Made by a program: the position numbers and the translations under genes. DNA of 64,000 nucleotides. It comes from Dermacentor variabilis. Lineage: Eukaryota > Arthropoda > Arachnida > Ixodida > Ixodidae. Numbering within the stretch: the first letter of the stretch is position 1; each line of letters begins with the position of its first letter. This document shows, in pieces, positions 10,597-22,255 of the stretch. The notes under the pieces are model-generated. The model had not been told where the DNA came from. It did no database searches and saw only the letters and a program-made list of their open reading frames with translations. The stretch is from contig NC_134569.1 in assembly GCF_050947875.1 (NCBI RefSeq), forward strand, positions 42,095,777 to 42,159,776, read 5' to 3'.

Positions 10597-12375
10597 GCTC
10601 ACTGGTGCTCTGGGAATCTCGCTGTTATGCATTTTTTTACGTCCTTGCCATTTTCGTAAGAGTCGTTTCATCAAGGATGAGCAAGAAGATGTTCCCACGA
10701 CCACCTGAACAAGGTCAGTCGTCTACTTCATCGCTCATTTTTGGGCGACGTGCCTTTAAAAGCTCGGACCAGCTCGATTCCTGGGAGAGCTCAATGCCAG
10801 AAGCCATGGACTCTGACAACGAGTGCACCGTAGTTATAAGCCGCCGTATGAAGAAGATGCGCCGTATGTCGACTGAGGCGACTTCATCGCTTCAGAGAGA
10901 GCAAGAATCCTTCATGGTTTCTTACGTGCCGCTCTCGACGTCACAAAGCATGAACTCCCTCAGCAGGCATTTTCTAACCGAATATTTTGAAAGTGTTGCC
11001 CCTGGGCAAATTAACGAGATCAGGATCAACGCTCGCAAGAACATCCTGACAATAAATGTGAAAAATTCCGCAATACTTGAGAAGTTAAAGACCATTCCAC
11101 AGTTAAGCACAATCCCCGTCCGCTCCTTTATTGCTTACGGGAAGGAGACAACAACTGGAATGATTTCCGACGTACAGCTTCAAATCAAGCATGCGGACCT
11201 CAAGAGTTTTTTGAGGTCATCGGTGCGCATTCTTGAGATTCACCGCTTGGGGCACTCCCGATGTGTCAAGTTAATATTTGCTTCTTCGACATTACCAGCG
11301 TCAGTCAAAGTAGGCTACGTTATACACCGAGTACGACCATTCGTTCCGATGCCGATTCTGTGCCGGAAATGTCACAAGATAGGACACGTGAGCGCTGTTT
11401 GCAGAAGCAAAGTCACCTGCTCCCGTTGCGGCGGAGAGCATGATACCACCGACTGTGAGGCGTCCTCATTTAAATGTCCCAACTGTACTGGCTCTCACGA
11501 AACGACTTCGAAGGAATGCCCGAAGATGAAACAAGAGATTCGTATTCTTCGAAAAATGGCAAGAGACCAGTCTTCACGTAAAGAGGCTGCTCAATCTGTT
11601 CGCCAAAGTGACCAACGCTTGCGACAGAAGCATCACAAAACCATTTCAGGAGAACTATACCTAGCGTGGCACAGGTACCACGACCACCTCTGCCTGTGCG
11701 TGCATCGAGGACGGTAACGGCGTCTACTGATAATTCAAGGTCGACGAGAGCACGCGGCAAACCGGCTGATACAGACACGGAATGGCCTTTGCTGCCCTCT
11801 AAAGCCCACGGCCATGCCAGCGGGCACTAGTGGTCCTTTGCGCCATCAAGCCAATGAAACCGGTGACAGTACGGGCAAGCAAGGAGATGAACACAATGAG
11901 AAGGAGAGTGCACAAAAAATGCTGAAGCACCTAGTAGAGTCAATGCGTGTGATTCTCGGTGGTGTCGAGACTCCGGCCGCTAAAAGTGCCCTACAAGTGC
12001 TCGCCGTGCTAGAGCCGCTTCTAGCAGGTCTTTATATGCTATAAAGATTTTGTTTGGCGCTTGTGCTGCTCACGCAGGGGAGGCCCACAGCAGCTTCGTC
12101 CTAGCGCCTCTATGTTTAAGTTCACTTAAATTGGTGACTACAGACTTGGTACGAAACCTGATAGTGGCTTCATGGATGACATTTGTGAACGTTCATCATC
12201 GGAGTGTTGAACTTGCTTTCACCTTTGCGCATCCCTCTTGCTATGTCATCATCATCCCTCATCACACCTTTATATCCCCGTTACCCCTCCTCTTGTGCAG
12301 AGTAGCAGGCTAGAGCGCCTTAGCTCAGGCCGACCTCTCTGCCTTCTTTCAATTAAATTATATCTCTCTCTTGCC
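10597..12375 (+). mobile_element. I-like LINE copy with ORF1 and 3' tail but no ORF2
   Basis: ORF1 (10,678-12,044, frameshifted) is followed after only ~200 bp by a 3' tail: ATCATCATCCCTCATCAC, then GAGTAGCAGGC, then AGCTCAGGCCGACCTCT, then a CT tract. The same tail follows the RT/RNase H element at 56.5 kb. No endonuclease, reverse transcriptase or RNase H coding remains, so the copy could only move in trans. The 5' limit is approximate. Confidence 0.75.
10678..12044 (+). pseudogene. I-like LINE ORF1 (gag-like, three CCHC zinc knuckles)
   Basis: The ORF1 nucleic-acid-binding protein of an I-type non-LTR retrotransposon, which coats the element RNA. I chose the ATG at 10,678 (MSKKMFPRPPEQG) because the frame upstream of it has no family character. 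A central nucleic-acid-binding-like region precedes three knuckles at 11,361-11,402 (CRKCHKIGHVSAVC), 11,418-11,456 (CSRC-x3-H-x4-C) and 11,476-11,520 (CPNC-x3-H-x6-C). Two frameshifts follow: the frame first opens to a stop at 11,717, a second frame carries a Pro-rich stretch to about 11,828, and a third (from 11,814) carries the conserved end ETPAAKSALQVLAVLEP to TAA at 12,044. Broken, not functional. Confidence 0.85.
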
Positions 12376-13173
12376 GTATTGCAACATGTCTTCGTACTCG
12401 GCTTCTTACATTTCTTTTTTTTTTCTCACTTTTTTGTTGCCGGCCATGCTGTTGACCTGAGTGGTTGTGGCGCATAACCACAGTGGGGGATTGGCCATAA
12501 ATCGGGTGGCTAAGTTACGCGGATAAAAACAGCTGCCCATGCGTGCTTACAGATGCCATGGGTATTCATTGCCTGCTCTAAAGAAAAAAACAAATGACTA
12601 CGTGCCTTATTTATGTGTGGTCATACAAGTTTATATTTTTATGCATATTTCTGCGTATATTCATGTCCTTTGTATAAGCATTCATATGCAACCCGCAACC
12701 CTTATGTAATACTCCTCCAGTCAGAGTTCTTTATGGAAAATGAAGAACAGGAAGAGCTAGGGGAATTAACAATTTGGATGTTTGAACTCGCAAAGCACCA
12801 TTCTTGTGAGATGAGAAAAGTAACAAGAAGAAAACGGTGAATTAGAATTAAAGGGACCTAATACCAGGTAAATAAATAAATAAATAAGATAAAGAATATG
12901 GTGAAATAAGCATGAACATAAACTTAACTCTTTGCCTCTGCAAGAAATCGAAAGCCACGACAGACTTGCGGCACCATTTCTGGGGTTCTAGCATATTAAA
13001 CGCAAGACTGGTGAACGATGCAGAGCATAAACATGAAGTTACATGACAATGAAGTTGTGAGTTTCGTGGTGGGTAAACATAAACACTTCATGTGACTAAT
13101 CGTTGCCCAGGATGAAAGTAAACAAAGTCGCACGCATCGCCGTTGGTTGCAAAGCATTTATTTAAGAGCATTA
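12376..13173. other. Repeat-like sequence without gene
   Basis: The stretch near 12,455-12,540 (GAGTGGTTGTGGCGCATAACC, then CAGTGGGGGATTGGCC) looks like an interspersed-repeat end. A short (AAAT)n tract at 12,870-12,888 could be a LINE poly-A-like tail. No protein motif seen. Confidence 0.3.
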
Positions 13174-13579
13174 AACTGTAAAAATGTTTACACCCTTAAA
13201 GGTGTTTTCTTGTCGCACTGTAACACGCTTACTGTTAGGGCCTTAAAATAATTTATAGAGGACAACAGTGGAGCTCTGACGAGACATGTGATGACAAAAA
13301 ACGTAGTTCAAAACTATGTAGTCATTCTGACAGCCTTGGGCGCACAGACATATCCGACAAGAGAATTTCACAGGGAGAGATAGGAAACTCTCCTGTCGGG
13401 TATTTCTATGCGCCCAAGGCTGTCAGAATGATTACATAGTTTTGAACTACGTCTTTTGTTATCGCACGTCTCGTTAGAGCTCCGCTGTCGTCCTCTATAA
13501 ATTTTTGTTAGGCCCTAATGGTAAGGGTGTTACAGTGCGACAACAAGACACCCTTAAGGGCGTAAATATTTTTACAGTG
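13174..13579. mobile_element. TA-flanked fold-back MITE, copy C (long TIR)
   Basis: A 406-bp element whose two halves are near-perfect inverted repeats of ~180 bp. Ends: AACTGTAAAAATGTTTACAC left; right reverse complement CACTGTAAAAATATTTACGC. Inner pairs include ATAGAGGACAACAGTGGAGC with its mirror near 13,480-13,498, and GCGCCCAAGGCTGTCAGAATG with its mirror near 13,328-13,350. TA at 13,172-13,173 and 13,580-13,581 is the likely target duplication. The end sequence matches MITEs A and B, so it is the same superfamily. No ORF. Confidence 0.85.
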
Positions 13580-14289
13580 TACTAAATATTCGCTTCCCAT
13601 AGATTCCAACTTGTGCATTGGATCTGAATATTTTCGTAATCACAGGGGCCCTCCTGAGGCCTCCGTGTGACGGTATTATCTTTTGCAGAGAACATAGCCG
13701 AATGGAGGTACAAGAGACATTCACGCTATATAGTAAAGGGCATACCTCCAAGGCACAGAAGTGCCTAAATTCGCGGCGCGGTGTGCTTCCTAACCCTTCG
13801 GTGCGGTCCTGTAGTCGCCGGCTGGAACAGATTTTTGAGAAACACGTGTCCCGGCGTCTACTTCGTTCATCGAAAACGTGCATTTCTATCGTATTCATTT
13901 AGGAGAAGCAGAGAGGCGGCATGGCTTTGCGCAGTTAATACGAAAATGGTCTAAATGTATTAGAGCCGAATCATTGAAGTGTCGACACTAAACTTGGCCC
14001 GCATTCCCAAAAGCTCTTCTAAGCTAGAATTACGAATAGGAAATTCAAAACAATCCTTATGCTTGACCAACATATACTAATAGCAAAGACGGCCACCTCT
14101 TACGAACAAAAAATTTTGTGAATTCGGCCCCTGGTCCCCACGTGCTTCGTTCAAATGTCTGGTTTTCATAATGATTGACGACACCTCGCAGCTGTGTGCT
14201 TATGTTGTTTTGTGCCCATAAAGAAAAAAAAGCGCATCCACAAAAGTAGTCGATGCACAAGACGCAGAGAGATGTTTCACCTTTGACTA
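13580..14289. other. No confident gene
   Basis: Overlapping short frames on both strands with no domain. The right edge may include the tail flank of the following LINE. Confidence 0.3.
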
Positions 14290-14717
14290 TGCTATTTGAT
14301 GATGCTGATAAGCAAACTTTATTGAATTCGCAGAAGGGTACCCCCTCCTCCTTGCAGCAAACGGGTGTGGAGAGACCCAACCTAGACGTCGGCCATGATC
14401 CCGTGGGCCCTGGCGGTGTCTTTGGCCTAGCCGGATTAACCGTACCTATTTTGTGGATCGGAGCTGAGGAGAGCGGCCCCCAACCCCTGACCGTCCGGGA
14501 ATTCGGCCCTAATGGAAGCCTCCGGGTATAGGCACAGAGCCTTTGGCTCAGGTTCGTCCTGTCACTACAGAATTTATGTTTGTCTGAATAAATTTCCAGT
14601 GCGTATTGATTCATTGTTATCGGACTTGAGAACGTTTGTGCCTGAAGGAGGCGCCACGCCGCCACCTGTCTCTCGTTTAATGACCCGTGCGCTGGAGGGT
14701 AAATTCTCCTGCTGAGT

Positions 14718-15026
14718 CTACAATGCTGCGTGATCTCCCTGTAGCTGGTCATCCTTTAAAATATCTAATCTTCCTCCCCCACTCGACGAAGTCGATCCAG
14801 AGGTTCGGTCTGTGAGTCTTCGAGCCGTCTTGTGTGCATCCCCATTGACGCGTAAGGAGCAGTGAACGGATGCACATATTATACCTATACTTCGCTGGTC
14901 TTTGTATTCAGCCACTATTCTTATTGCTATTTTTGATATGCACCCTCGTACGAAGTTTTTCACAGCCATCTGCGAGTCGCTTATGATTATTTTAATTGAG
15001 GTCAGGGAAATGGCTGCTTCCTCCAT
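14718..15026 (-). pseudogene. LINE RNase H fragment
   Basis: The minus frame begins MEEAAISLTSI and continues IIISDSQMAVKNFVRG. The Glu and the D-S-Q box resemble the second and third acidic motifs of LINE-type RNase H (E-x2-AI ... SDSQ-A-x2-NF). Downstream the frame degenerates through a Ser/Gly-rich stretch. The next minus frame (to about 14,630) has RLSRRIYPPAHGSLNERQV-type sequence typical of the region after RNase H. Confidence 0.7.
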
Positions 15027-15832
15027 GTCTTCTGCGAAGCTCGTTCTGACCGAACCGCTGGCCCTGATGATTCCCTTCGTAGTCCACTACTGCTCTAGTC
15101 ATGTTGGCATTTCCTTTGCATTTAGTTGTGCCTACATAGGTGGTTTCTTGGGAATCTTTAAAGTTCTTATGTATATTTTTGGCTCTTTATGCTCCCCTTT
15201 CTGAACATGTTCAGAATGCATGTTCTTTTTTTGCTAATGGTGGGATTGCCACGCATTTCCGCAACTCGTAATGGATATCCTTTTTGGAGCCAAATTGATT
15301 TGTGTAACTTATTCTCAATTCCTCTAGTCCTGTCTTACCCTGCGCCAGGCTTTCATATTGTGCTACTTTCTGAAGTTCTATAAGCTTTTCTATAAGACAT
15401 TCGAAGCCCTAATTCAGGTATTTTCTCGTTAGAGGTGTTTATCGCAAGTCCGATGGCCTGTTTAAAAACTCGTCATATGATTCTATCGACCTTTTCTTTC
15501 TCGGAGACTTGGAGTCTCAGCTACGGAACCACATATACAATATGTCTGATAACGAAAGCCTATAGCAGCCTTATCAAGTTGTTTACCTTCATACCATAGT
15601 GCCCATTTGCAATCGTTTTAATTAGGCGCACAATTTGCTGTGCAACGGTTTCAGGTAGTGTGATCGTTTCTTCATTATGTACGCTTGAGTTTATTCGGAT
15701 TCCCAGAATTCCTTATGCTTTCGACCGTGAGTGTTTCCTTATTTCCAGCATAGATATTATTATTAGGTTATCCTTAGTACTTTTCCGACCTCTACTTGTC
15801 GGACTGTAGTCTCTTGTGAGAATTTTAGGCAT

Positions 15833-16036
15833 TTATGAGCGACATATCCTTCTACAATGCTTAGTGCTCTTTGCAAAGTTTCCTCTATGTGGTCCACCAC
15901 TAGCTCCTTCCCTCCATAGGGTAACATCATCCACATAGACAATATGATCGAGTCCTATAGGTTCTTTCGCTCTTGTTGGAAGACCTGTCATCACCACGTT
16001 AGAAAGAAAGGGGGACAGTACCGAACCTTGCGGCAT
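15833..16036 (-). pseudogene. LINE reverse transcriptase fragment (YVDD)
   Basis: Sixty-seven codons from MPQGSVLSPFLSNVV to the catalytic YVDD at about 15,927-15,938, then DVTLW. These are RT motifs 4 and 5 (PQGS-x-LSP and xxDD) in the order found in non-LTR polymerases. Val at the second position is a common variant of F/YADD. The frame breaks soon after, so this is a fossil. Confidence 0.85.
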
Positions 16037-16460
16037 TGCTCTACCACCCAGTCTAAACTCTTGGAATTCAGTCCCGCCTAGTATTCTTTTGCAGTGCGGC
16101 CAGTAAGAAAGTCTTTTGATACAATCGTAGACTCTTCTTTTTACCCATTATTCATGAAGATTTTCAAGTACAGCTTTGTGTGTTTTATTATCCAAAAGCC
16201 TTCTTAAGATCCAGGCATACTATATCTTAGCGTCCTGTGTGGCCACTCTTTCATAGATTATTTAATGTTGGATCTGACGCATAACATCCTGTGGGGACAC
16301 TTTTTTCCCTGAAGCCTGCCGTATATAGTATGGGGAAAGAGATAATTTCATTACATATAATTTGTCAGCAGCGTTAGAATGGCATTCCCTAATAATTACC
16401 CTATACACGGTGTAAGGGAAATTGGTCTAAGGTTCTCAATATGGAACTTTTTGTTTGTTT

Positions 16461-17887
16461 GTTTGCATGCGCAAGGAGCTGTTTCACCTTAACAAAGTGC
16501 ATTTAGCAATTCATAAACATGGTTCGGTGCGGTTTCTGTGTAGCAAATTAAATCGGCAAACAAGCCTCTCACGCGCGCATTAGTCGCGCGCACGTGGAAG
16601 CATCGTTAGTGTAAGAGCCAACACTCGTGGGCAACAGCTCGTTCCAGCAGCTCTGCTGGTGACGACGCTACGCCGCGTCGCGCGCCCTCAAATTAATACC
16701 CGAGCACTCAAAATCCGACCATGATCTCGGCTCGGGGCAACTCGGCCAGGTGCATTGTATACGAAGCTTTACCGCCGCGGCACCTCTCCGCCCCCTCGTG
16801 AACAGTCGCTCTTTCATCCTTAAGGTTGGCTCCGTACTACTCGGCCAGATAGCGTGCCGCAAGGCGGCGTGAAAGAAATACGCGGTAATCAAGCCCTGCG
16901 ACATCTGAATCCTCTCTTCGTGTCGCAAAAGGCCCCCGGCGAAGCTCTTGGCGACGACATAAAGCCGTCGCTCGCCGTTTTGTCGCTTTCCCTCCCGACC
17001 TCGCGTATTCCGCCAGAGCGTCCTCTATCTTTCTTCCCTCTCTTCTTTTTGAGTTCTCCGCGCCATTGAGCGTCCGAATACTTAAGTATTCAACGCCCGA
17101 GGACGCATGACTTGCGCCTCGTCTCCAGCTTCATCAGAAATTCATTGCGGTACGAAGGCGCAGAGCGGCGGCTGGAAAGAGTCGAGTGTTGAATGGGAGA
17201 AAGGGTCAAACGGAGCGGGAGGAAGAGTTCGCCAGAGCGCGGAATGAAGTTGGCGGTGGGTATGTGGAGAGGGTGCAACAGAGCGGGGTGGAAGGGGAGG
17301 CCTAACGCGCGCGCATCGCAATGATTCTCGTTATTTTTTAATCACTTCCTCGTTTCTTTTCTCCCCTCCTCCTCCTTTATAACCATGAAACTGCCGGCAG
17401 CCGTCCGGATATCGTTCTTGCCCCTCGTCTTAAAGGGCGTTAAATATGCGCGAACGTCTTTTGCTCGCAGTCCGTTTCGGTTTCACGACGCCACGACGGA
17501 GTAGAGGGAGAACAGACGTTAGAAACAGTAGTCCGCTGCTTGCGCGTGTTTTCAACATCACTCCGCCTCTATCCCTCGTTGGCGCTGAATCAAACCTGAA
17601 CCACTTGGTGTAGTGTCCTGTAACAGCGTCGCATATCCTAGTTGCGCAATAAATGCGCCCAAACAGCGATTCTGCCTGCGACAAAATCATTAACTGAATT
17701 CCGCCCTCGTCTGCTCGTGCATACGTATTTGGTGGAACTAAGCTTGGAAGTGAGCTATGCGATAGCTAGTGTAGAAATAAATATAGATTTTCATGAACCC
17801 AAGCGGAGAGTTCCTGGTGTCCTTGCTTACACATTTGTTGCTAAGAGATCTTTGTTTCAACCAAAAAAAAAGAAGAATGAGAAACCT
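16461..17887. other. CpG-moderate sequence, no confident gene
   Basis: A GC-richer patch at 16,620-17,310 carries overlapping frames on both strands without domains. A perfect 16-bp palindrome GAATACTTAAGTATTC lies at 17,078-17,093. It could be a small CpG island, but no donor site or start stands out. Confidence 0.3.
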
Positions 17888-19126
17888 GGGGTGCTATGTT
17901 CCAAACCTTTGTATTCCAATTCTGCAATCAGCCCTCTACGATTGGTCAAAACATGTCGGGCCACCCCCACTTCGTGTGCCTGTCACCCGACGTGACGAAA
18001 ACCGCTATAGCTCCCCATCTGTTATGACGTGTACACACTGGTTATGCATTATTAGACCAAACAAAAGGAAAATAATTATTTCTTATTCGACGCTTATGTC
18101 CACGAGCCCTCTACTATTGGCAAAATATTCTCGGGCTGCGCCCACTTCGCCTCTCTGTCACTCGACGTAACAAAACCGCGAAAACTCACCGCGTCAAAGT
18201 GACGCCTACGCGTTAAAGATGCATTAATAAAAACTGAATTTTAGAAACTGAACGAAACTGAATTTTTTTTGGGGGGGACAGCCAGTGACTGCTCCGTTTC
18301 TAAAGGAACAGAAGATGGCTTCCCGCCGATCGCTCAGGCACTGGCTACCCGCACCTGCCGGAGAGCATGGATTTATTTGCGTATAATAAATATATATTGC
18401 GTGACAGTATAACGTTATCGAGACTTTGGGCAGGTATACGACGTCCCTCTGCCAACTCGTCTTTGCTGAGGATCCGTTTTAGCGCCATTCTTAACTTTCC
18501 GTTACACGCCGCTGCGATTTTAGACCAGCCGCCGCAAGCTAAGTAAAGGGAAGCGCACCAATCAAAGACGCCGGCGCCACCCTCTTCATCCGGTTACCTA
18601 TTTTCACTGCGCTGCCTCGGTCCCAGCGAAACCCTCTCCACTTGAGCGAGCTTCTCGCCTCTTGTCAACCAATTAGATAAGAACCGCTCATAGGCCATGT
18701 AATGCGTTTTTTACCCGCCGTGGTTGCTCAGTGGCTATGGTGTTGGGCTGCTGAGCACGAGGTCGCGGGATCGAATCCCGGCCACGGCGGCCGCATTTCG
18801 ATGGGGGCGAAATGCGAAAACACCCGTGTGCTTAGATTTAGGCGCACGTTAAAGAACCCCAGGTGGTCAAAATTTCCGGAGTCCTCCACTACGGCGTGCC
18901 TCATAATCAGAAAGTGGTTTTGGCACGTAAAACGCCAAATATTATTATGTAATGCGTTTTTAAAGCAAGCAAAATTGACTTCCTATAAACTAAGAGAGCG
19001 TTTGATTGGGCTCTTAAGGCAACGCTGCGCGTCACCGCCCGATGCTTGCGTCAGCGGTTACGCCAATTTGACGTCAGGAGTTTGGAATAAAAAAAACGTA
19101 TTGGAATAGTTTTACGTTATACAGCC
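17888..19126 (+). mobile_element. TIR element 'GGGGCGCTATAACG', copy 2, carrying a SINE
   Basis: Same family as 8,184-9,166. It starts GGGGTGCTATGTTCCAAACC and ends with the inverted terminal sequence (TTGGAATAGTTTTACGTTAT). The Ruka-type SINE at 18,712-18,946 and one copy of its target duplication account for the extra ~250 bp; without them the element is ~989 bp, the same length as copy 1. The internal duplication is preserved. No ORF of its own. Confidence 0.8.
18697..18961 (+). repeat. Tick tRNA-derived SINE (Ruka-type), young copy
   Basis: A 235-bp element (18,712-18,946) between perfect 15-bp direct repeats ATGTAATGCGTTTTT at 18,697-18,711 and 18,947-18,961. The head is tRNA-like with box A (TTGCTCAGTGGCTATGG) and box B (GGGATCGAATCCCGG), the split RNA polymerase III promoter. 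The body includes GGGCGAAATGCG, GCACGTTAAAGAACCCCAGG and GTGGTTTTGGCACGTAAAAC, and the tail is short and A/T-rich. The intact boxes and perfect duplication point to a recent insertion. Confidence 0.93.
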
Positions 19127-19478
19127 ACTGCTGACGCATAGATAGACGCAGCACAGGTGCTGTAACGTAAAACTATTCCAAACTTTTCTATTCCAATTCT
19201 TCAATCAGCCCTCCGCCTGTCTGTCACGCGACGTCACGAAAACCGCGATAGCTCCCCATCTGATATGACGTGTTATGAATGATTGGACCGAACAAAAGAA
19301 AAATAGTTATTTCTGATTGGGGGCCTTTTCACCATTTGCCCTCGGCTAATGATCAAAAGTTTTCAGACTGCACCCACTTCACCTGCCTGTCACGCGACGT
19401 CACAAAACCTCGAAAACGCACCGCGTCAAAGTGACGTGTGCGCGTTAAAGATGCATTAATATGCCGAACAATAATTGG

Positions 19479-20627
19479 AGGACGCTTAAGCTTCGCCTTC
19501 AAGAGTGGAACGCGATAGCGTTATCGTACCCCGTTCGCATCGCCAATTCATTCGCTCGGCATGCTCTTGAGTCACACAAAGACATAGTTTTCATATACAA
19601 CACTTCTAAGTCCACAGCACAACTTACGAGGCGCCCCGCGTCGGTCTTTGCACCCACCAATCACGCGGTGAGCGCCGAGCAACGCAACGTTCGGCGCTGC
19701 AACGAAATGTGCACCTGAGCAAGCCGAACTAACCCAAGAACTCGGTGTCTCGGAGGGAGAAACGATCTACGCGAGCCAAACGTCGTGATCGGTACGGACA
19801 GCCGGGCTGCGACATGCCATGAAGGCGGACGCAATCATGGGGCTGACGCCTCGATGGGAGCGTCCTCTATCTCGCTTGGGAGCACCACGCACACGCATGA
19901 CTCGCCAGCAGCGCGCACACATTGCAGGGGACGCTTTCCCACCAGACGGGCTACAACGCAGCGATCACGTCAGAGGTGTTCCGCATCGGACGCTGCACCT
20001 AGGTATCGCGCTGTGAGCAGAAAGAGGAGCCGCGTCGCCTAAACACGAGGGTTCGAGGTACACACGCTGGAAGTTGGAAGGGGAGAGAGCGAGAAAACTT
20101 ATTAAACGCAAGGGTATTGGGGCATCCTCGCACCGGTCCCCGCACGGCCCCAGTGCGCTGAAACGAGACGAAGGGGAGAAGCGGGTGAGTGGCGCGCCAC
20201 CTGTCGGGGCAGCGCCGTACATTGCGAGGAGGGGGTCTTTTGTGTTTGCCGGAAGATGGCTCTGCGTGTGCGCCAAGCGCAGAAGAAATGTAGCGGAAAC
20301 GTACTTCGCTACCCATTTAACTGTGACTTCTGTAATTTACATGCTCATAATTACCGATATACACCGCAGTTTAACTTTCTACGGCACGTTTATAAGGCAA
20401 CGCCGCATTCACTAGAGGTGCTTTTGTCCCTCTTTGAGCCATCGAACTCATGGCTTAGTAATAGCGTCTCCCTCTCACGCTCCGGAGACCCTGGTTCGAT
20501 TCCCACTCAGCCCATCTTGCAAGTTGGTTTTATTTATGAATTGCCTTCCGGGATTTTTCACTCACGGCTAACTCCGCCGACACCGGCTTTTCTGCGACAC
20601 GAGCTCCTTAACGCTGTCGCGTTAAAA
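19479..20627 (+). mobile_element. CGTTA-ended interspersed repeat, copy 1
   Basis: An insertion inside TIR element copy 3. It opens AGGACGCTTAAGCTTCGCC, then AAGAGTGGAACGCGATAGCG, and ends TTAACGCTGTCGCGTTAAAA, so AACGCGATAGCGTTA and the end form an inverted pair. The same two ends bound a shorter copy at 57.0 kb in the opposite orientation. The interior has overlapping frames but no recognisable protein. The last ~185 bp include a tRNA-like segment. Confidence 0.65.
20443..20516 (+). repeat. tRNA-derived segment inside the repeat
   Basis: Has an A-box-like TGGCTTAGTAATAG near 20,451 and a perfect B box GGTTCGATTCC at 20,493-20,503, with tRNA-like spacing. GGAGACCC and GACGC-type arms are weak and I cannot fold a full cloverleaf, so this is a SINE head or tRNA relic rather than a functional tRNA gene. 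Confidence 0.55.
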
Positions 20628-21899
20628 CTGAACTTTTGTCGGAGTAGCCGTAGGCTGCCCGTTCCGAAAGGAATAAAAGATGGCTGCCGCCGACCGCTCG
20701 GACGCTGGCTACTCACACCTGCCGGAGAGCATATGTTTATTTGCGTACAATAAAACCTATTGCGTGGTTGTGCAGCGTTTTCGGGCATTTTGGACACGTT
20801 TATGACCTCACTCTGCCAACTTTTCTTTGCTGAGGAAACGTTTCAGCGGCATTCTTGACCTTCCGTTGCATGCTGCCGCGATTTTCGACCAGCCACCGCA
20901 AGCTAAGTAGGGGACAGCGGACCAATCGCAGACGCCGTCGCTATGCTCTTCATTCGTTTATTGATTTTCAGTGCACTGGCTCGGCCCCATCGAATCCCTC
21001 TCCACTTGAGCGTGCTCCTTGTTTCTTGTCAGCCAATTAGATAAGACAAGCCGCTCAGTGCAGGCAATGTTGTTCGTTTCTAGAGCAAACAAGTCACTTC
21101 CTATAAATGAGGAGAACGTTTGATTGGTCTGTTTAGACAACCCTTCGGGTCACCGTCCGGTGCTTGCGTCGGCGGCTACGCAAATCTGACGTAAGGAGAT
21201 TGGATTAAAAACATTTTGGAATAGTTTTACGTTATAGCGCCCCAGGTCTGTTTTCCCATTATATTATTTTCATTTTCTTTTTTTTGCGTGTTTTTTGCAT
21301 TTTATCGAAGATGGTTTGCAAAATGTTCTATTTACTATATTTTTTGTGCTAATGACAAGGTGAGCAGCGCACTGATCGGACTGCAGTTGAACAAGACGAC
21401 GAAGCGTGCACCGGCGGGTGCCGCCTTGTGCTCGCGGAGTCATTTCGGAGGAGCTCATTCCGGAAAAAACTAGTTAGCGGCGCTCTGTATATCCTTGGGA
21501 AGCCCGGACGGCTTCCGTCTCCCTCGCGTTCAGAAGTCTAGCGATCTGCACCATCATAATCTAGTTTAGTGGATGTGACTGGCGTAGGATATCCGCATTG
21601 AAGAGCAACCATTTCGCACGAGGAATATAGTAACGTCAAAGATTAGGATAATTGGTGCTGCATCATTCAATGCGCAACAGCCCGACTTTGGACAAAGAAA
21701 GAAATCTAAAAACAAGAAGGAAAGAATGGTGTCTTCTGTTCACCGCTTTCTGTCCTTACGCCAAGTCACACTGTCACATATCAGCGGTACTAAGTAAGAA
21801 TTAGAGTACTGCTGCGAGTCCACCGCATTTTCTAGTGGGCAGCGATATCCGTCGTTTTGATGGAGTTCTCATTGCGTTTGATGCATCTGTATTTCTACA

Positions 21900-22255
21900 G
21901 TTTGTCTACGCGCTTCCCTTTCAAACCACACATAGCCTTGTATTGAAGCATGAGACAGCGCCTGGTGGTAGGAGTTCAGCCACGTTACACGTCCTCTACC
22001 CGGACGACGCGTGTCCCTCGTGGGGCGACGCGGTGACAAACGCACACGTGCTCTGGGAGTGTAGAAACGCTCCGGGCGACTTTACCTTCGACAAGTGGGA
22101 GAAGACCTTGCGAAGCCCGCCACTACAAGACCAGCGATGGGCCGTCCAGCACGCCCGCGCAGCGGCCGCCAGGTACTCCCTGTCGGTCCCTGCGTGGGAG
22201 ACGCCCACTGCGCGCGTCCTGCAGGACCTCTTATAAAATTTATCCAATCCAATTA
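21900..22255 (+). pseudogene. LINE ORF2 carboxyl terminus and 3' end
   Basis: Within the frame 21,835-22,236 the residues from about LKHETAPGG on resemble a LINE ORF2 end: a CPSWGD-x4-NAHVLWEC zinc-finger-like motif with the second Cys replaced by Trp, then WAVQHARAAAARYSL and a final PTARVLQDLL stop. It is followed by AAAATTTATCCAATCC, resembling the short tail of tick LINEs. The upstream part of the frame has no family character. A 5'-truncated copy. Confidence 0.65.

Larger units (their letters stand above)
14290..16460 (-). mobile_element. Decayed LINE with RT and RNase H
   Basis: On the minus strand, from 16.46 kb down, fragments of ORF2 appear in order: an LRPISLT-type RT motif near 16,415-16,435; a region resembling DNKTHKAVLENL; PQGSVLSPFLSN; the YVDD catalytic box; then RNase H pieces and a carboxyl end. 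Finally a 3' end carries an AATAAAGTTTGC-like signal near 14,312. Many frameshifts and stops. 5' truncated near the (TTTG)n run at 16,452. An RNase H domain suggests an I/R1-type clade. Confidence 0.75.
19156..21243 (+). mobile_element. TIR element 'GGGGCGCTATAACG', copy 3, carrying a ~1.15-kb insertion
   Basis: It starts GGTGCTGTAACGTAAAAC and ends with ATAGTTTTACGTTATAGCGC-CCC, an inverted match of the start. Removal of the insertion at 19,479-20,627 leaves ~939 bp that align with copies 1 and 2: GCGTTAAAGATGCATTAAT on the left, GGCTGCC then GATGGCTGCCGCC on the right. It lies only ~29 bp downstream of copy 2. The first half has lost part of one internal duplicate. Confidence 0.75.

Noticed and set aside
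20443..20516. Functional tRNA gene
   Set aside because: A perfect B box but no full cloverleaf or 3' end. It sits inside an interspersed repeat, so I call it tRNA-derived.
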